From NCBI GenBank assembly GCA_038960095.1, contig CP152425.1, forward strand, positions 558,001-622,000: DNA of 64,000 bases, written 5' to 3'. The position numbers and the translations under genes are program-made. Positions 1 to 8,744 of the stretch are shown here, one piece after another (position 1 is the stretch's first letter; every line of letters starts with the position of its first letter). The DNA comes from Symbiodolus clandestinus. GTDB lineage: Bacteria; Pseudomonadota; Gammaproteobacteria; Enterobacterales; G038960095. A model generated the notes under the pieces. That model was not told the origin of the DNA. It saw only the letters and a program-made list of their open reading frames with translations, and did no database searches.

Positions 1-78
1 GGTGACTCGTGCGGTTTTCTCTTCTGGCGTCACCGTTTGAAAACCAAAATCGGTTAGCGGGGGGGTAGGTTTACTCAT
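1..78 (-). CDS. ubiE: UbiE/MenG methyltransferase, N-terminal fragment (cut by window edge)
   Basis: Only the first 26 codons are in the window. They read MSKPTPPLTDFGFQTV and onward; the DFGFQTV segment matches the conserved start of the C-methyltransferase of ubiquinone and menaquinone synthesis (E. coli UbiE has THFGFQTV). The ATG overlaps the end of the restored ubiC frame in an ATGAGTAA arrangement, so ubiC and ubiE are probably translated together. ubiC is more usually followed by ubiA, so this partner is slightly unusual. The identification rests on a short segment. Confidence 0.7.
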   Translation of the reverse strand, partial: MSKPTPPLTDFGFQTVTPEEKTARVT

Positions 79-647
79 CACTGGATTGATACAGCGGCGA
101 GGCCGGTAAAAACAGTTCTGTTAATAGCAGTGCTCCTTGGGGCAAGCTTAGCCGAGAACGACGTGCCCACCAGCGGCGCCTAGTGGGCTGATTGGCCAAT
201 TAGGGTTAATGCTTTAGTCGGCAGCACTTGTGTGATCTGTATTGCCTCACGCTTGGGTGGTTTTGGCAGCGAGAACAGCCGAGCCCCTAATGGCGTATTA
301 CCTAGCGTAGAGAGTGCCAGGTCGGGATGCTCTAATAGTGTTTTAGGGATCAGCGAGCGCCCATAAAGCCAAGGAATGCCATCAGCCATCATCAGTACTT
401 CTCTCAGCCATACAGGCTCATCATTCATCGCCAGGCTACTGATTTCCTCCGACAAGTCATCCTGCGAAAGGTAGCCTTCAAAGCAGCATTCAATCTGTAA
501 GCAGCCGCAGCATTGTTGAAATTTGGTGGTGGTTGACCCCTCATCTAGCAACCAGGCGGCAACCCACTTTGGCAACTCAGGCATCGAGAACTGAAACCAG
601 TTACTCACCATTAATAGTGGTGTAGAACGACGTTGCTGATTATCCAC
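71..647 (-). pseudogene. ubiC: Chorismate pyruvate-lyase UbiC, frameshifted near its 3' end
   Basis: UbiC releases 4-hydroxybenzoate from chorismate at the start of ubiquinone synthesis. The open frame from 647 gives 155 residues with family landmarks: WLREVLMMADGIPWLYGRS and GNTPLGARLF. It stops at 180. The typical C-terminus is present in another frame just downstream: RRWWARRSRLSLPQGALLL followed by TELFLPASPLY, ending at a TAA at 71-73. A single frameshift around 180-215 therefore separates the two halves. It is either a real inactivation or a sequencing error; everything else about the gene is intact. The gene is divergent from nadC. Confidence 0.85.
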
Positions 648-769
648 TCTACAACCTACTCAACAGAAAAAATCACTCAGGCTGTTATTGTACCGTCGAC
701 ATCCGTTCATGGCAAAGCGACAAAATATGCTACGCTAAGGCTTCATACCCATTGAATCCTGTCCTCTTT

Positions 770-1660
770 ATGCCATCATTTGAAGAACTGAATACGCAAA
801 GACGTCAACAACTACAACAACAACTGCTGGAAGATCGAGTATCGCTGGTGCGATCCGCTTTGCAAGAGGATTTAGGTGGCACCATCGATCCCAGCTGCGA
901 TTTAACCGCCCAACTGATCCCGGCGGCTCATGTCGCTACCGCCACTATTAAAACCCGGGAAGCAGGAATTTTTTGCGGCAAAGCCTGGATAGAAACGCTA
1001 TTGAGTGAACTGGGACAGCCGGTAATCCTCGACTGGCAAGTGAATGAAGGCGACTCAATCATTGCTGGACAAACCCTCTGTACCTTAACCGGTAATGCCC
1101 GCTTACTGTTGACAGCAGAACGAACCGCTCTTAATTTTTTACAAACCCTTTGTGGCGTTGCCACCCAAGTTCAGCAATTTGTGGCCAAACTGACAGGAAC
1201 GACCACCCGTCTGTTAGACACCCGAAAAACCATTCCAGGTTGGCGATGCGCCTTAAAATATGCAGTACTCTGCGGCGGCGGTGAAAACCACCGGCTTGGG
1301 TTAGCCGATGCATTTTTGATCAAAGAGAACCACATCATAGCGGCGGGTTCGATTGCTAAAGCTGTGCAGCAAGCCAGACAGATTGCTGCTTCAGCATTTG
1401 TTGAGATTGAAGTGGAAACCTTAGAAGAGCTGCAACAAGCTTTAGCGGCGAAAGCCGACGGCATTATGTTAGATAATTTTTCCTTATCCCTGATCAAAGA
1501 AGCGGTAGAGATAACAGCAGGTCGCGCTCTGCTTGAAGTTTCAGGTAATATCACCCTAGAAACGCTAAGGGATTACGCGCAGTGTGGCGTTGATTTTATC
1601 TCCGTAGGGGCCTTAACTAAGCACATCCGTGCACTTGATCTGTCAATGCGTTTTCGCTAA
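770..1660 (+). CDS. nadC: Nicotinate-nucleotide pyrophosphorylase (quinolinate phosphoribosyltransferase)
   Basis: NadC converts quinolinate and PRPP to nicotinate mononucleotide in de novo NAD synthesis. The protein has the family core: an N-terminal segment with LVRSALQEDLGG, the LLTAERTALNFLQTLCGVAT motif, the DTRKTIPGWR signature with TRKT, the HRLGLADAFLIKENHI segment and the C-terminal IMLDNFSL and SGNITLETL motifs. Its 296 residues fit the usual length. I chose the ATG at 770; an upstream in-frame TTG at 752 would add six residues not typical of the family. It stands alone and is divergent from ubiC. Confidence 0.96.
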   Translation: MPSFEELNTQRRQQLQQQLLEDRVSLVRSALQEDLGGTIDPSCDLTAQLIPAAHVATATIKTREAGIFCGKAWIETLLSELGQPVILDWQVNEGDSIIAGQTLCTLTGNARLLLTAERTALNFLQTLCGVATQVQQFVAKLTGTTTRLLDTRKTIPGWRCALKYAVLCGGGENHRLGLADAFLIKENHIIAAGSIAKAVQQARQIAASAFVEIEVETLEELQQALAAKADGIMLDNFSLSLIKEAVEITAGRALLEVSGNITLETLRDYAQCGVDFISVGALTKHIRALDLSMRFR

Positions 1661-2461
1661 CCGTCAGGTTTAGCAGCGGTTTAACATGCCTAGCTTTACC
1701 GAAAATTTCGATAGAATAGCTAGCTAACCAAGCTTACTCCGCTTCCTCCCGTTCGATCTATTTTTTAAGATAACGCCTGTCAACCTTCGAAATTTCTCAT
1801 CGCTTAGCACACAATAGTAAGTATTTCGCCGCTCAAATCCGAATTTTCCTCTTAAGTACAACCTATTAACGCTAAATTAACCCAAGTTATAATAGATTTA
1901 TTAAAAATAATTAATTGTATAATAAAAAATATTTATATTAGTTCAATATTAATTTTGTAAATTAAATATAAAACAAATTGCATTATTGATATAAATTTAA
2001 TTTATTATGGCTAAGAAAATTCCTTGACTAGCTAAAAAATACTGATTTTTCTATTTATTTAAAAGAATAGATTGAAAAATCAATTTATTTGCTTATTATA
2101 TAGCATCTATATTGACTTAAATTATCAATGTAAACACTGTCTACTATTTTATATCTTATTGTTAATCATGCTGTGTATTTTTGTTAAAGATAAGTTCAAT
2201 CTAAAGATTAGGCCTCCTAGATGAAATGAAATTTTGTCTGCGCAAAGAGCCATTTCTTATCGAATCAATCCCTATTTTTAAGGTAAAACCATTACAAAGT
2301 CGCGTGTTATTCAATTGACTATAACTAATTAAAGTTTCAGTGACTGATATAAGCTCTAGCTGTTTTTATTAACCTAGACATCAATTTATTTTGTATTTAA
2401 AAATACAGGATTTTTTTACAACCAATGATTAATTTTTTAAATATTTATTGAAGGAATGGTT
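1661..2461. other. AT-rich intergenic region upstream of the inverse autotransporters
   Basis: About 800 bases with no credible open frame. It becomes strongly AT-rich from about 1850 to 2455. I see no tRNA, IS end or clear rho-independent terminator. It probably holds the promoter region of the gene at 2462, and its composition resembles leader regions of horizontally acquired surface-protein genes. Confidence 0.5.
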
Positions 2462-4003
2462 ATGCAATTACGAACATCACTAAAACGTTACTTACTGTTA
2501 TCGCTTTCAGAGCCCTTAGTCCTGATTAACCCGGTATCAGCTAAATCGTTAGCCACGGATTCTGCCGCAGCAACCTTAGGGCAATTAGGCAGCCAATGGC
2601 TTAATCAATGGGGGCATTCCGAAATCAACTTAACCGGCAACACTTCTAAAACGCTACAGGGTGGCGGTGCACTCCTGTTTCCCTTATTGAGTGGCGAGCA
2701 GCAATTACTATTCGCCCAAATCGGCGGGCATTTTGGAAAAACGGGTAACCTACTCAATACCGGGATTGGTCAACGCTGGTTTACTGACCAAGGTCATTGG
2801 GGATATAACCTATTTCATGATTATCACTTCAACAACCACCATCAACGCCTTAGCTTAGGGTTAGAGTGGCAGCATAACAATCTCAGTATCGCTTTAAATG
2901 GTTACCAACCTTTAACGGATAAACGGCTAATCGCCGATACACCCGAGAGTAAAACTTTTGAGCGTACTGCCCGCGGTTTCGATTTACGCTGTCAATATCG
3001 TCTCCCACAACATCCTCAATTACGGCTTAATCTAACGGGTGATCGCTATCTCGGTGAGATTGTGCATAACGATTCGATAGTCCATAATCGTTCTGCCGTC
3101 ACCGTAGGTTTTGACTATACACCGATCCCATTGATAACTGCCGGCTATGGCTTTAACCTGGACAATGCTCAGAACAAAGCGCACCAGCTACAGCTGACCT
3201 TAACCTACCGTTTAGGTGTTCCGTTAGCCGAACAATTCGAACCACAACAAGTTCACATCGCTGGCTCTTCGTTAAGCAACTGGTTAAATTTAGTACAGCG
3301 CAATCATCAAATAACTTTAGAGCAGCTGGTAGAGCGCCCAGAGCCTAAGGCCGAAGTTAATGACGGTGGTGCATCTCCTCAAAATACACCACCTGAAGCA
3401 TCTGAAACAGATCAACTACCTGTTCAGGACCCAGTAACTGAAGATAGTCAGTCTCCAATACTTCAGACGCCTGAGGATTCAGTAACTGGAAGTGGCGGTC
3501 AAAATACACCACCTGAAAGACCTGTCGAATCTGAAGCCTCTAAAGCAACTAAAAAAGCTCAAGAGCTTGAAATTATTAAACGTACTAAAAGACCTCCCGT
3601 CACTGAAGATCATGTAACATACTTTAATATTGAAATGCTTCCTGATGATGAATTCAGGGAATTATTGCATCTGCCGTCCATGCAAAAACTTCCTGCGATA
3701 GAGGATTCTGCTAGCCGTCCCAAAGCCACATCAGCATCACTTCATCAATTAATGCCTGCTACTGCTAATGATACTGATGCAGCCACCGAATCTTCTACTC
3801 CAGATATTTCGCCGAGAAATGATCATGTAGCTAATGGCACGAATCCAGCTACAAGTCGTTTTTCAAAATTGTGGGCGAAATTTTTTCCGGGAGATTCGAA
3901 GGAAATAGAATATTTAAATGTAGAAGAACCCCATAAATCTTATACATCTGAAAATTTAAATAATAGACCTTTGGATTATTTAAATATCGATGTTAAAGAA
4001 TAA
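2462..4003 (+). CDS. Intimin/invasin-type inverse autotransporter with short disordered passenger
   Basis: Starts with a signal peptide (MQLRTSLKRYLLLSL through PVSA). Residues about 35-270 form an inverse-autotransporter beta-barrel: GNLLNTGIGQRWF, the WGYNLFHDYHF motif, LSLGLEWQHNNLSIALNGYQ, the RGFDLRCQYRLP stretch and a TAGYGFNLDN strand are hallmarks of the intimin/invasin barrel. The passenger (about residues 270-513) is exported through the barrel in this family. Here it lacks the expected Ig-like or lectin domains; it is Pro/Glu/Thr-rich, probably disordered, and carries three similar tyrosine motifs (YFNIE, YLNVE, YLNID). The start at 2462 is preferred because AAGGA lies six bases upstream; an ATG at 2456 abuts that site. 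A paralogue follows at 4110. Confidence 0.85.
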   Translation: MQLRTSLKRYLLLSLSEPLVLINPVSAKSLATDSAAATLGQLGSQWLNQWGHSEINLTGNTSKTLQGGGALLFPLLSGEQQLLFAQIGGHFGKTGNLLNTGIGQRWFTDQGHWGYNLFHDYHFNNHHQRLSLGLEWQHNNLSIALNGYQPLTDKRLIADTPESKTFERTARGFDLRCQYRLPQHPQLRLNLTGDRYLGEIVHNDSIVHNRSAVTVGFDYTPIPLITAGYGFNLDNAQNKAHQLQLTLTYRLGVPLAEQFEPQQVHIAGSSLSNWLNLVQRNHQITLEQLVERPEPKAEVNDGGASPQNTPPEASETDQLPVQDPVTEDSQSPILQTPEDSVTGSGGQNTPPERPVESEASKATKKAQELEIIKRTKRPPVTEDHVTYFNIEMLPDDEFRELLHLPSMQKLPAIEDSASRPKATSASLHQLMPATANDTDAATESSTPDISPRNDHVANGTNPATSRFSKLWAKFFPGDSKEIEYLNVEEPHKSYTSENLNNRPLDYLNIDVKE

Positions 4004-4038
4004 ATAAAAATAGTAAATTTTAAAATCAGAAAATAATT

Positions 4039-4073
4039 AGGATTTAGTAGAATAAAAATTTCTACTAAATCCT
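4039..4073 (+). terminator. Perfect 13-bp inverted repeat between the two autotransporter genes
   Basis: AGGATTTAGTAGA (4039-4051) is exactly complementary to TCTACTAAATCCT (4061-4073), with a nine-base loop. It lies 36 bases after the first stop codon. There is no strong T-run after it, so it may be a terminator, an mRNA-stabilising hairpin, or both. Confidence 0.5.
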
Positions 4074-4109
4074 CTGTATTAAATACAACTGACCTGACAA
4101 TCTTGTTAT

Positions 4110-7106
4110 ATGAAAATTATTATTATCAAAAACCTAATAATTTCTTATTTTCGTCAATTATTTGATTATTTTTTTGTATTACCCCTAATAGGATCTTTAC
4201 CCTTCATTAATCTAGTATTTGCTAAGCCCATGTCCACAAAGACGGCAGCTGAATCTATCGGACAACTGGGAAGCCAATGGCTTAATCAATGGGGGCATTC
4301 CGAAATTAACTTAATCAGTAACTCTTCTAAAACGCTACAGGGTGGCGGTGCGCTACTGTTTCCCTTATTGCATGGTGAGCAGCAATTACTATTCGCTCAA
4401 ATCGGCGGGCATTTTGGAAAAACGGCTAACCTACTCAATACCGGGATTGGTCAACGCTGGTTTACTGACCAAGGTCATTGGGGATATAACCTATTTCATG
4501 ATTATCACTTCAACAACCACCATCAACGCCTTAGCTTAGGGTTAGAGTGGCAGCATAACAATCTCAGTATCGCTTTAAATGGTTACCAACCTTTAACGGA
4601 TAAACGGCTAATCGCCGATACACCCGAGAGTAAAACTTTTGAGCGTACTGCCCGCGGTTTCGATTTACGCTGTCAATATCGTCTCCCACAACATCCTCAA
4701 TTACGGCTTAATCTAACGGGTGATCGCTATCTCGGTGAGATTGTACACAACGATTCGATAGTTCATAACCGTTCCGCCATCACCGTAGGTTTTGACTATA
4801 CACCGATCCCATTCATAACCGCCGGCTACGGCTTTAACTTGGACAATACTCAGAACAAAGCGCACCAGCTACAGCTGATCTTAACCTACCGTTTAGGCGT
4901 TCCGTTAGCCGAACAATTCGAACCACAACAAGTTCACATCGCTCGCTCTTCGTTAAGCAACTGGTTAAATTTAGTACAGCGCAATCATCAAATAACTTTA
5001 GAGCAGCTGGTAGAGCGCCCAGAGCCTAAGGCCGAAGTTAATGACGGTGGTGCGTCTCTTCAAAACACACCACCTGAAGGGACTCAAGGACCTGAAGAGG
5101 ATCCGACAGCTGAGCAGGATCTAATGGGATATAACAAATCTGAAACTGCTGATGAGCAACAACCCTATGGAGATAGTGACGCTGAAATTGCCGCCGATCA
5201 GCAGCGACTCAACGCGTGTGCAGAGGCAAGAGAAAATGCTGCATTGGCACGCCATCTCCCGAACGATGGGGATAGTAACACTGAAATTGCTGCCGAGCAG
5301 CAGCGCCGCAAAGCACGTGCAGAGGCAAGAGAAAATGCTGCATTGGCACGCCGTCTCCCGAACGATAGGAGTAGTGACGCTGAAATTGCCACCGATCAGC
5401 AGCGACTCAACGCGCGTGCAGAGGCAAGAGAAAATGCTGCATTGGCACGCCATCTCCCGAACGATAGGAGTAGTGACGCTGAAATTGCCACCGATCAGCA
5501 GCGCCGCAAAGCACGTGCATACGCAAAAGAAAGTGCCGCACTACGCCGTCTCCCGAATGATGGGAATAGTGACGCTGAAATTGCCGCTGAGCAGCAGCGC
5601 CGCAAAGCACGTGCAGAGGCGAGAGAAAATGCTGCATTGGCACGCCGTCTCCCGAACGATAGGAGTAGTGACGCTGAAATTGCCACCGATCAGCAGCGAC
5701 TCAACGCGCGTGCAGAGGCAAGAGAAAATGCTGCATTGGCACGCCGTCTCCCGAACGATGGGGATAGTGACGCTGAAATTGCCGCCGATCGGCAGCGACT
5801 CAACGCGTGTGCAGAGGCAAGAGAAAATGCTGCATTGGCACGCCATCTCCCGAACGATGGGGATAGTAACGCTGAAATTGCTGCCGATCAGCAGCGCCGC
5901 AAAGCACGTGCATACGCAAAAGAAAGTGCCGCACTACGCCGTCTCCCGAATGATGGGGTTAGTAACGCTGAAATTGCCGCCGAGCAGCAGAAACACAAAG
6001 CACGTGCAGAGGCAAGAGAAAATGCTGCATTGGCACGCCATCTCACGAACTATGGGGTTAGCGACACTGAAATTGCCGCCGATCAGCAGAGACTCAACGC
6101 GCGTGCATATGCAAAAGACAGTGCCGCACTACGCTGTCTCCCAGACTATCGTGACAGCGACACTAAAATTACCACCAAAAGGAAGCGCCGAGCCTCCACT
6201 TATGCTACCACCTCTGGTGATTTGGATACCGACAATCCACTTCAATGGCCCAATGCTAATTTTTATCAGAAGTATGAATCTTTTTATATGCCCGATGGAG
6301 ATACTAGTGGAGCAGATACCGCTAGACAATCCGAATCATTCTACATTGAACCCAACGCCTATCTCGATAGTGATTCTGAAATTGCCACCAAGCGGCAGCG
6401 ACTCAATGCGCTTGAATCCGCAAAAGAAAGTGACATACTTGAGCACAAGACTGTGCATGAAATGAGTACACCGTTAAATGAAACAACACCAAGTGCCTGT
6501 GGAGATGAAATATCTAGCCCTTTGACTCCTTTAAAGGGAAGAGAAACTAAAGAAAGTACTCCGTATGCTAATTTATCGGAGTTTCCTGTGGCTTTCCCGA
6601 GTTTATCGTTCAACGAGATGACAGGTAATCAGTGGAGAGCTGAAGTTGCAACAGCAAAAGCTCAAGAACAAGCAGAAGCCTACTTTGCTAATGGCGAGAG
6701 GAAGTTAGCCGCTAAAGAACGTGATACAGCAGCGCTTACCATTTCTCCAATAACTAGAACTGGCTCGCGGCAGAGGATAATGAAGCCGGAATTCCAGCTG
6801 AACAACAGCACCGCGATACACGGTCAGAGGCAAGAACCAACTACACGCCCAAGTTTACCAGGTAATCATTGTTCTGTAGGTGTCCAACCTGCCCATAATG
6901 CATGGACGAAACCCAGGGTTGGTAAGCCTACACTTGCTAACAAACACACCCTACGAAAAAAGACAGTTACTCCTCGCGTAAGTTCTGACAGCACTAATCC
7001 TGAATATGGGAGTGAAGTTGAAGTGATAGGCCAGATCAACCCTAATGATACGACAGAATCGCTTAAAAATTACCTTGCCTACCAAAAACGGAAGCGGCGC
7101 CGATAA
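4110..7106 (+). CDS. Intimin/invasin-type inverse autotransporter with ten-repeat passenger
   Basis: 998 residues. An unusually long hydrophobic signal segment (residues 1-39, ending NLVFA) precedes a beta-barrel almost identical to that of the upstream gene over about 800 bases. After the shared linker (LEQLVERPEPKAEVNDGG) the sequence departs completely. Residues 354-680 are ten tandem repeats of 32-33 residues, consensus near SDAEIAADQQRLNARAEARE then NAALARRLPND, charged and probably helical or coiled. A degenerate eleventh copy and an isolated twelfth follow, then a disordered tail ending in KRKRRR. No Ig-like or lectin domain is seen, which is unusual for the family. No obvious ribosome binding site precedes the ATG. 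The role is probably surface adhesion or host interaction, by inference from the barrel. Confidence 0.8.
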   Translation: MKIIIIKNLIISYFRQLFDYFFVLPLIGSLPFINLVFAKPMSTKTAAESIGQLGSQWLNQWGHSEINLISNSSKTLQGGGALLFPLLHGEQQLLFAQIGGHFGKTANLLNTGIGQRWFTDQGHWGYNLFHDYHFNNHHQRLSLGLEWQHNNLSIALNGYQPLTDKRLIADTPESKTFERTARGFDLRCQYRLPQHPQLRLNLTGDRYLGEIVHNDSIVHNRSAITVGFDYTPIPFITAGYGFNLDNTQNKAHQLQLILTYRLGVPLAEQFEPQQVHIARSSLSNWLNLVQRNHQITLEQLVERPEPKAEVNDGGASLQNTPPEGTQGPEEDPTAEQDLMGYNKSETADEQQPYGDSDAEIAADQQRLNACAEARENAALARHLPNDGDSNTEIAAEQQRRKARAEARENAALARRLPNDRSSDAEIATDQQRLNARAEARENAALARHLPNDRSSDAEIATDQQRRKARAYAKESAALRRLPNDGNSDAEIAAEQQRRKARAEARENAALARRLPNDRSSDAEIATDQQRLNARAEARENAALARRLPNDGDSDAEIAADRQRLNACAEARENAALARHLPNDGDSNAEIAADQQRRKARAYAKESAALRRLPNDGVSNAEIAAEQQKHKARAEARENAALARHLTNYGVSDTEIAADQQRLNARAYAKDSAALRCLPDYRDSDTKITTKRKRRASTYATTSGDLDTDNPLQWPNANFYQKYESFYMPDGDTSGADTARQSESFYIEPNAYLDSDSEIATKRQRLNALESAKESDILEHKTVHEMSTPLNETTPSACGDEISSPLTPLKGRETKESTPYANLSEFPVAFPSLSFNEMTGNQWRAEVATAKAQEQAEAYFANGERKLAAKERDTAALTISPITRTGSRQRIMKPEFQLNNSTAIHGQRQEPTTRPSLPGNHCSVGVQPAHNAWTKPRVGKPTLANKHTLRKKTVTPRVSSDSTNPEYGSEVEVIGQINPNDTTESLKNYLAYQKRKRRR
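5169..6149 (+). repeat. Ten tandem coding repeats of 99 or 96 bp
   Basis: The 981 bases divide exactly into seven units of 99 bp and three of 96 bp. The short units (4, 8 and 10) are the variants with YAKESAALRRLP in place of EARENAALARRLP. Two alternating head types (QQRLNA and QQRRKA) recur in a patchwork, suggesting repeated unit shuffling. Because the period is a multiple of three, long spurious open frames also run through the array on both strands. Confidence 0.95.
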
Positions 7107-7228
7107 GGGCGTACAGAAGCCAGGGATAATAGTGTGTATTCAGGTTCACACGTTTCGAGTTATCAGGCAGATGCTGGTTGTCAAAATAGATAGGATCTCA
7201 TCAGCGACTTAACGTTGGGACTCATCCA

Positions 7229-7594
7229 TCATAAAGTAGTGCATGGCTGCAAAGTTAAGGAACCGTTGACTTCCCTTAGCTGATAGTAGGTACTGTTTGA
7301 TAAATTCTCTAGTAACTGCTGCTGGTTAAAGCTGTTGATCGCTTGCTTGAGTAAGCTTTGGCTGACCATTATCATGGCAGCGGCAGTAGCCGGAGGAAGC
7401 TGGTTATTTACTTTAAGTGTTTGTAAAATTTCTATAAGTTGGCTTATCGGCGATTTGAGGCAATTGACGGACATCTCAGAAACACTGCTTTTATCGCTAT
7501 TGAAGTCAACCACTCGCTTAATCAACAGCTTTTTTAGCCAGGCCAAGCTTTTACTCCAACAGAGTTTTATCCCTAAGTCAGTTACCTTCACCAT
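7229..7594 (-). CDS. Hypothetical protein, 121 residues
   Basis: Not recognised. The start at 7594 has AGGAG seven bases upstream; the open frame extends to 7630 without a better start. The product begins MVKVTDLGIKLCWSKSLAWL, with a basic amphipathic stretch, followed by mostly helical sequence (SPISQLIEILQTLKVNNQLP). It lies between the second autotransporter and ispH on the opposite strand. Possibly a small accessory or remnant gene. Confidence 0.45.
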   Translation of the reverse strand: MVKVTDLGIKLCWSKSLAWLKKLLIKRVVDFNSDKSSVSEMSVNCLKSPISQLIEILQTLKVNNQLPPATAAAMIMVSQSLLKQAINSFNQQQLLENLSNSTYYQLREVNGSLTLQPCTTL

Positions 7595-7784
7595 CGATAA
7601 GCTCCTGAGTAGCGTGTAGAATGGCTTCATTGTATAAACTGTAAAATAGATTAAATTTTATGTAAATACAAAGATAAAAAATTATTCAAGAATAGCCTCT
7701 ATAACTGACTAAACCATAGCCGGTTATACTATTTAACTTGGGTTAGTTAAACTCACCCAGGTATTGATGAATTAGGAATGGCGC

Positions 7785-8744
7785 ATGCGTATTGTATTGG
7801 CTAAACCCAGAGGTTTTTGTGCTGGCGTTGAACGCGCTATTAATATCGTTGAGCGCGCTTTAAGTCTCTATGGAACCCCTCTCTATGTTCGACACGAAGT
7901 GGTCCATAACCGGACCGTAGTAGAATCATTTCAGCAGCGTGGGGTGCGGTTTATTGAGGAATTGGCTGAAGTGCCGCCAGGATCGGTTGTCATTTTTTCA
8001 GCCCATGGGGTCTCTCAAGCAGTCCGCCAGCAGGCTAAACAGCGCGAACTGACCGTTTTTGATGCTACCTGCCCTTTGGTGACTAAAGTGCATATGGAGG
8101 TTGCACGGGCCAGTCGTGCCGGCATTGAAACTATCTTAATCGGCCATCAAGGTCATCCTGAGGTTGAGGGAACCCTGGGGCAATATCAAAATCCGCAAGG
8201 TGCCATCTACTTGGTTGAAACCTGTGAACAGGTGGCAGCTTTAGCGGTTAATCAACCTGAACGGCTACATTTCGTGACGCAAACCACACTCTCCCTAGAA
8301 GATACTGCGCAAATCATTCAAGCTTTGCAAGCACGCTTCCCGAAAATTATCGGGTCACGTAAGGAGGATATCTGCTATGCAACCAGTAATCGTCAGCGAG
8401 CAGTGCGTGAACTAGCCGCTCAGGTCGATATTGTACTGGTGATTGGCTCAAGCAACTCCTCAAACTCTAACCGGTTAGTTGAAGTTGCACAGCGGCTTGG
8501 AAAACCTGCTTATCTAATTGACCAAGCTGAAATGATCCAGAAAGCATGGCTCGAAGGTGTCACTGCCATTGGGGTAACAGCCGGCGCCTCAGCCCCGGAA
8601 CGTTTGGTTCAGCAGGTGATCAATCAGTTACGCACTTGGGGCGGCGAGGAAGTCTCTGAGCAGATCGGCATTGAGGAGGAAATGTCGTTTGCTTTACCCC
8701 GGGCCCTGCAAATTCCGGTAATCAGAGAGGAGCCCATCCGATGA
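7785..8744 (+). CDS. ispH: 4-hydroxy-3-methylbut-2-enyl diphosphate reductase
   Basis: IspH is the iron-sulphur enzyme of the last step of the MEP isoprenoid pathway. The start MRIVLAKPRGFCAGVERAI contains the first cluster cysteine; DATCPLVTKVH supplies the second and SAPERLVQ follows the usual TAGAS segment. HEVVHN and GHQGHPEVEG carry the conserved substrate-site histidines, and SSNSSNSNRLVE is the diphosphate-binding segment. 319 residues is normal. Its stop overlaps the dapB start by four bases (ATGA). A TATACT at 7725-7730 may be a -10 element. Confidence 0.97.
   Translation: MRIVLAKPRGFCAGVERAINIVERALSLYGTPLYVRHEVVHNRTVVESFQQRGVRFIEELAEVPPGSVVIFSAHGVSQAVRQQAKQRELTVFDATCPLVTKVHMEVARASRAGIETILIGHQGHPEVEGTLGQYQNPQGAIYLVETCEQVAALAVNQPERLHFVTQTTLSLEDTAQIIQALQARFPKIIGSRKEDICYATSNRQRAVRELAAQVDIVLVIGSSNSSNSNRLVEVAQRLGKPAYLIDQAEMIQKAWLEGVTAIGVTAGASAPERLVQQVINQLRTWGGEEVSEQIGIEEEMSFALPRALQIPVIREEPIR

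Noticed and set aside
5169..6149. Regular repeats considered as a CRISPR array.
   Set aside because: Units are contiguous, coding, of 99 or 96 bp and have no unique spacers between short repeats; no cas genes are present.
5152..6465. A 437-residue open frame overlapping the second autotransporter in another frame.
   Set aside because: It arises because the 99/96-bp repeat period keeps every frame open. It has no ribosome binding site, and the barrel-linked frame fully explains the sequence.
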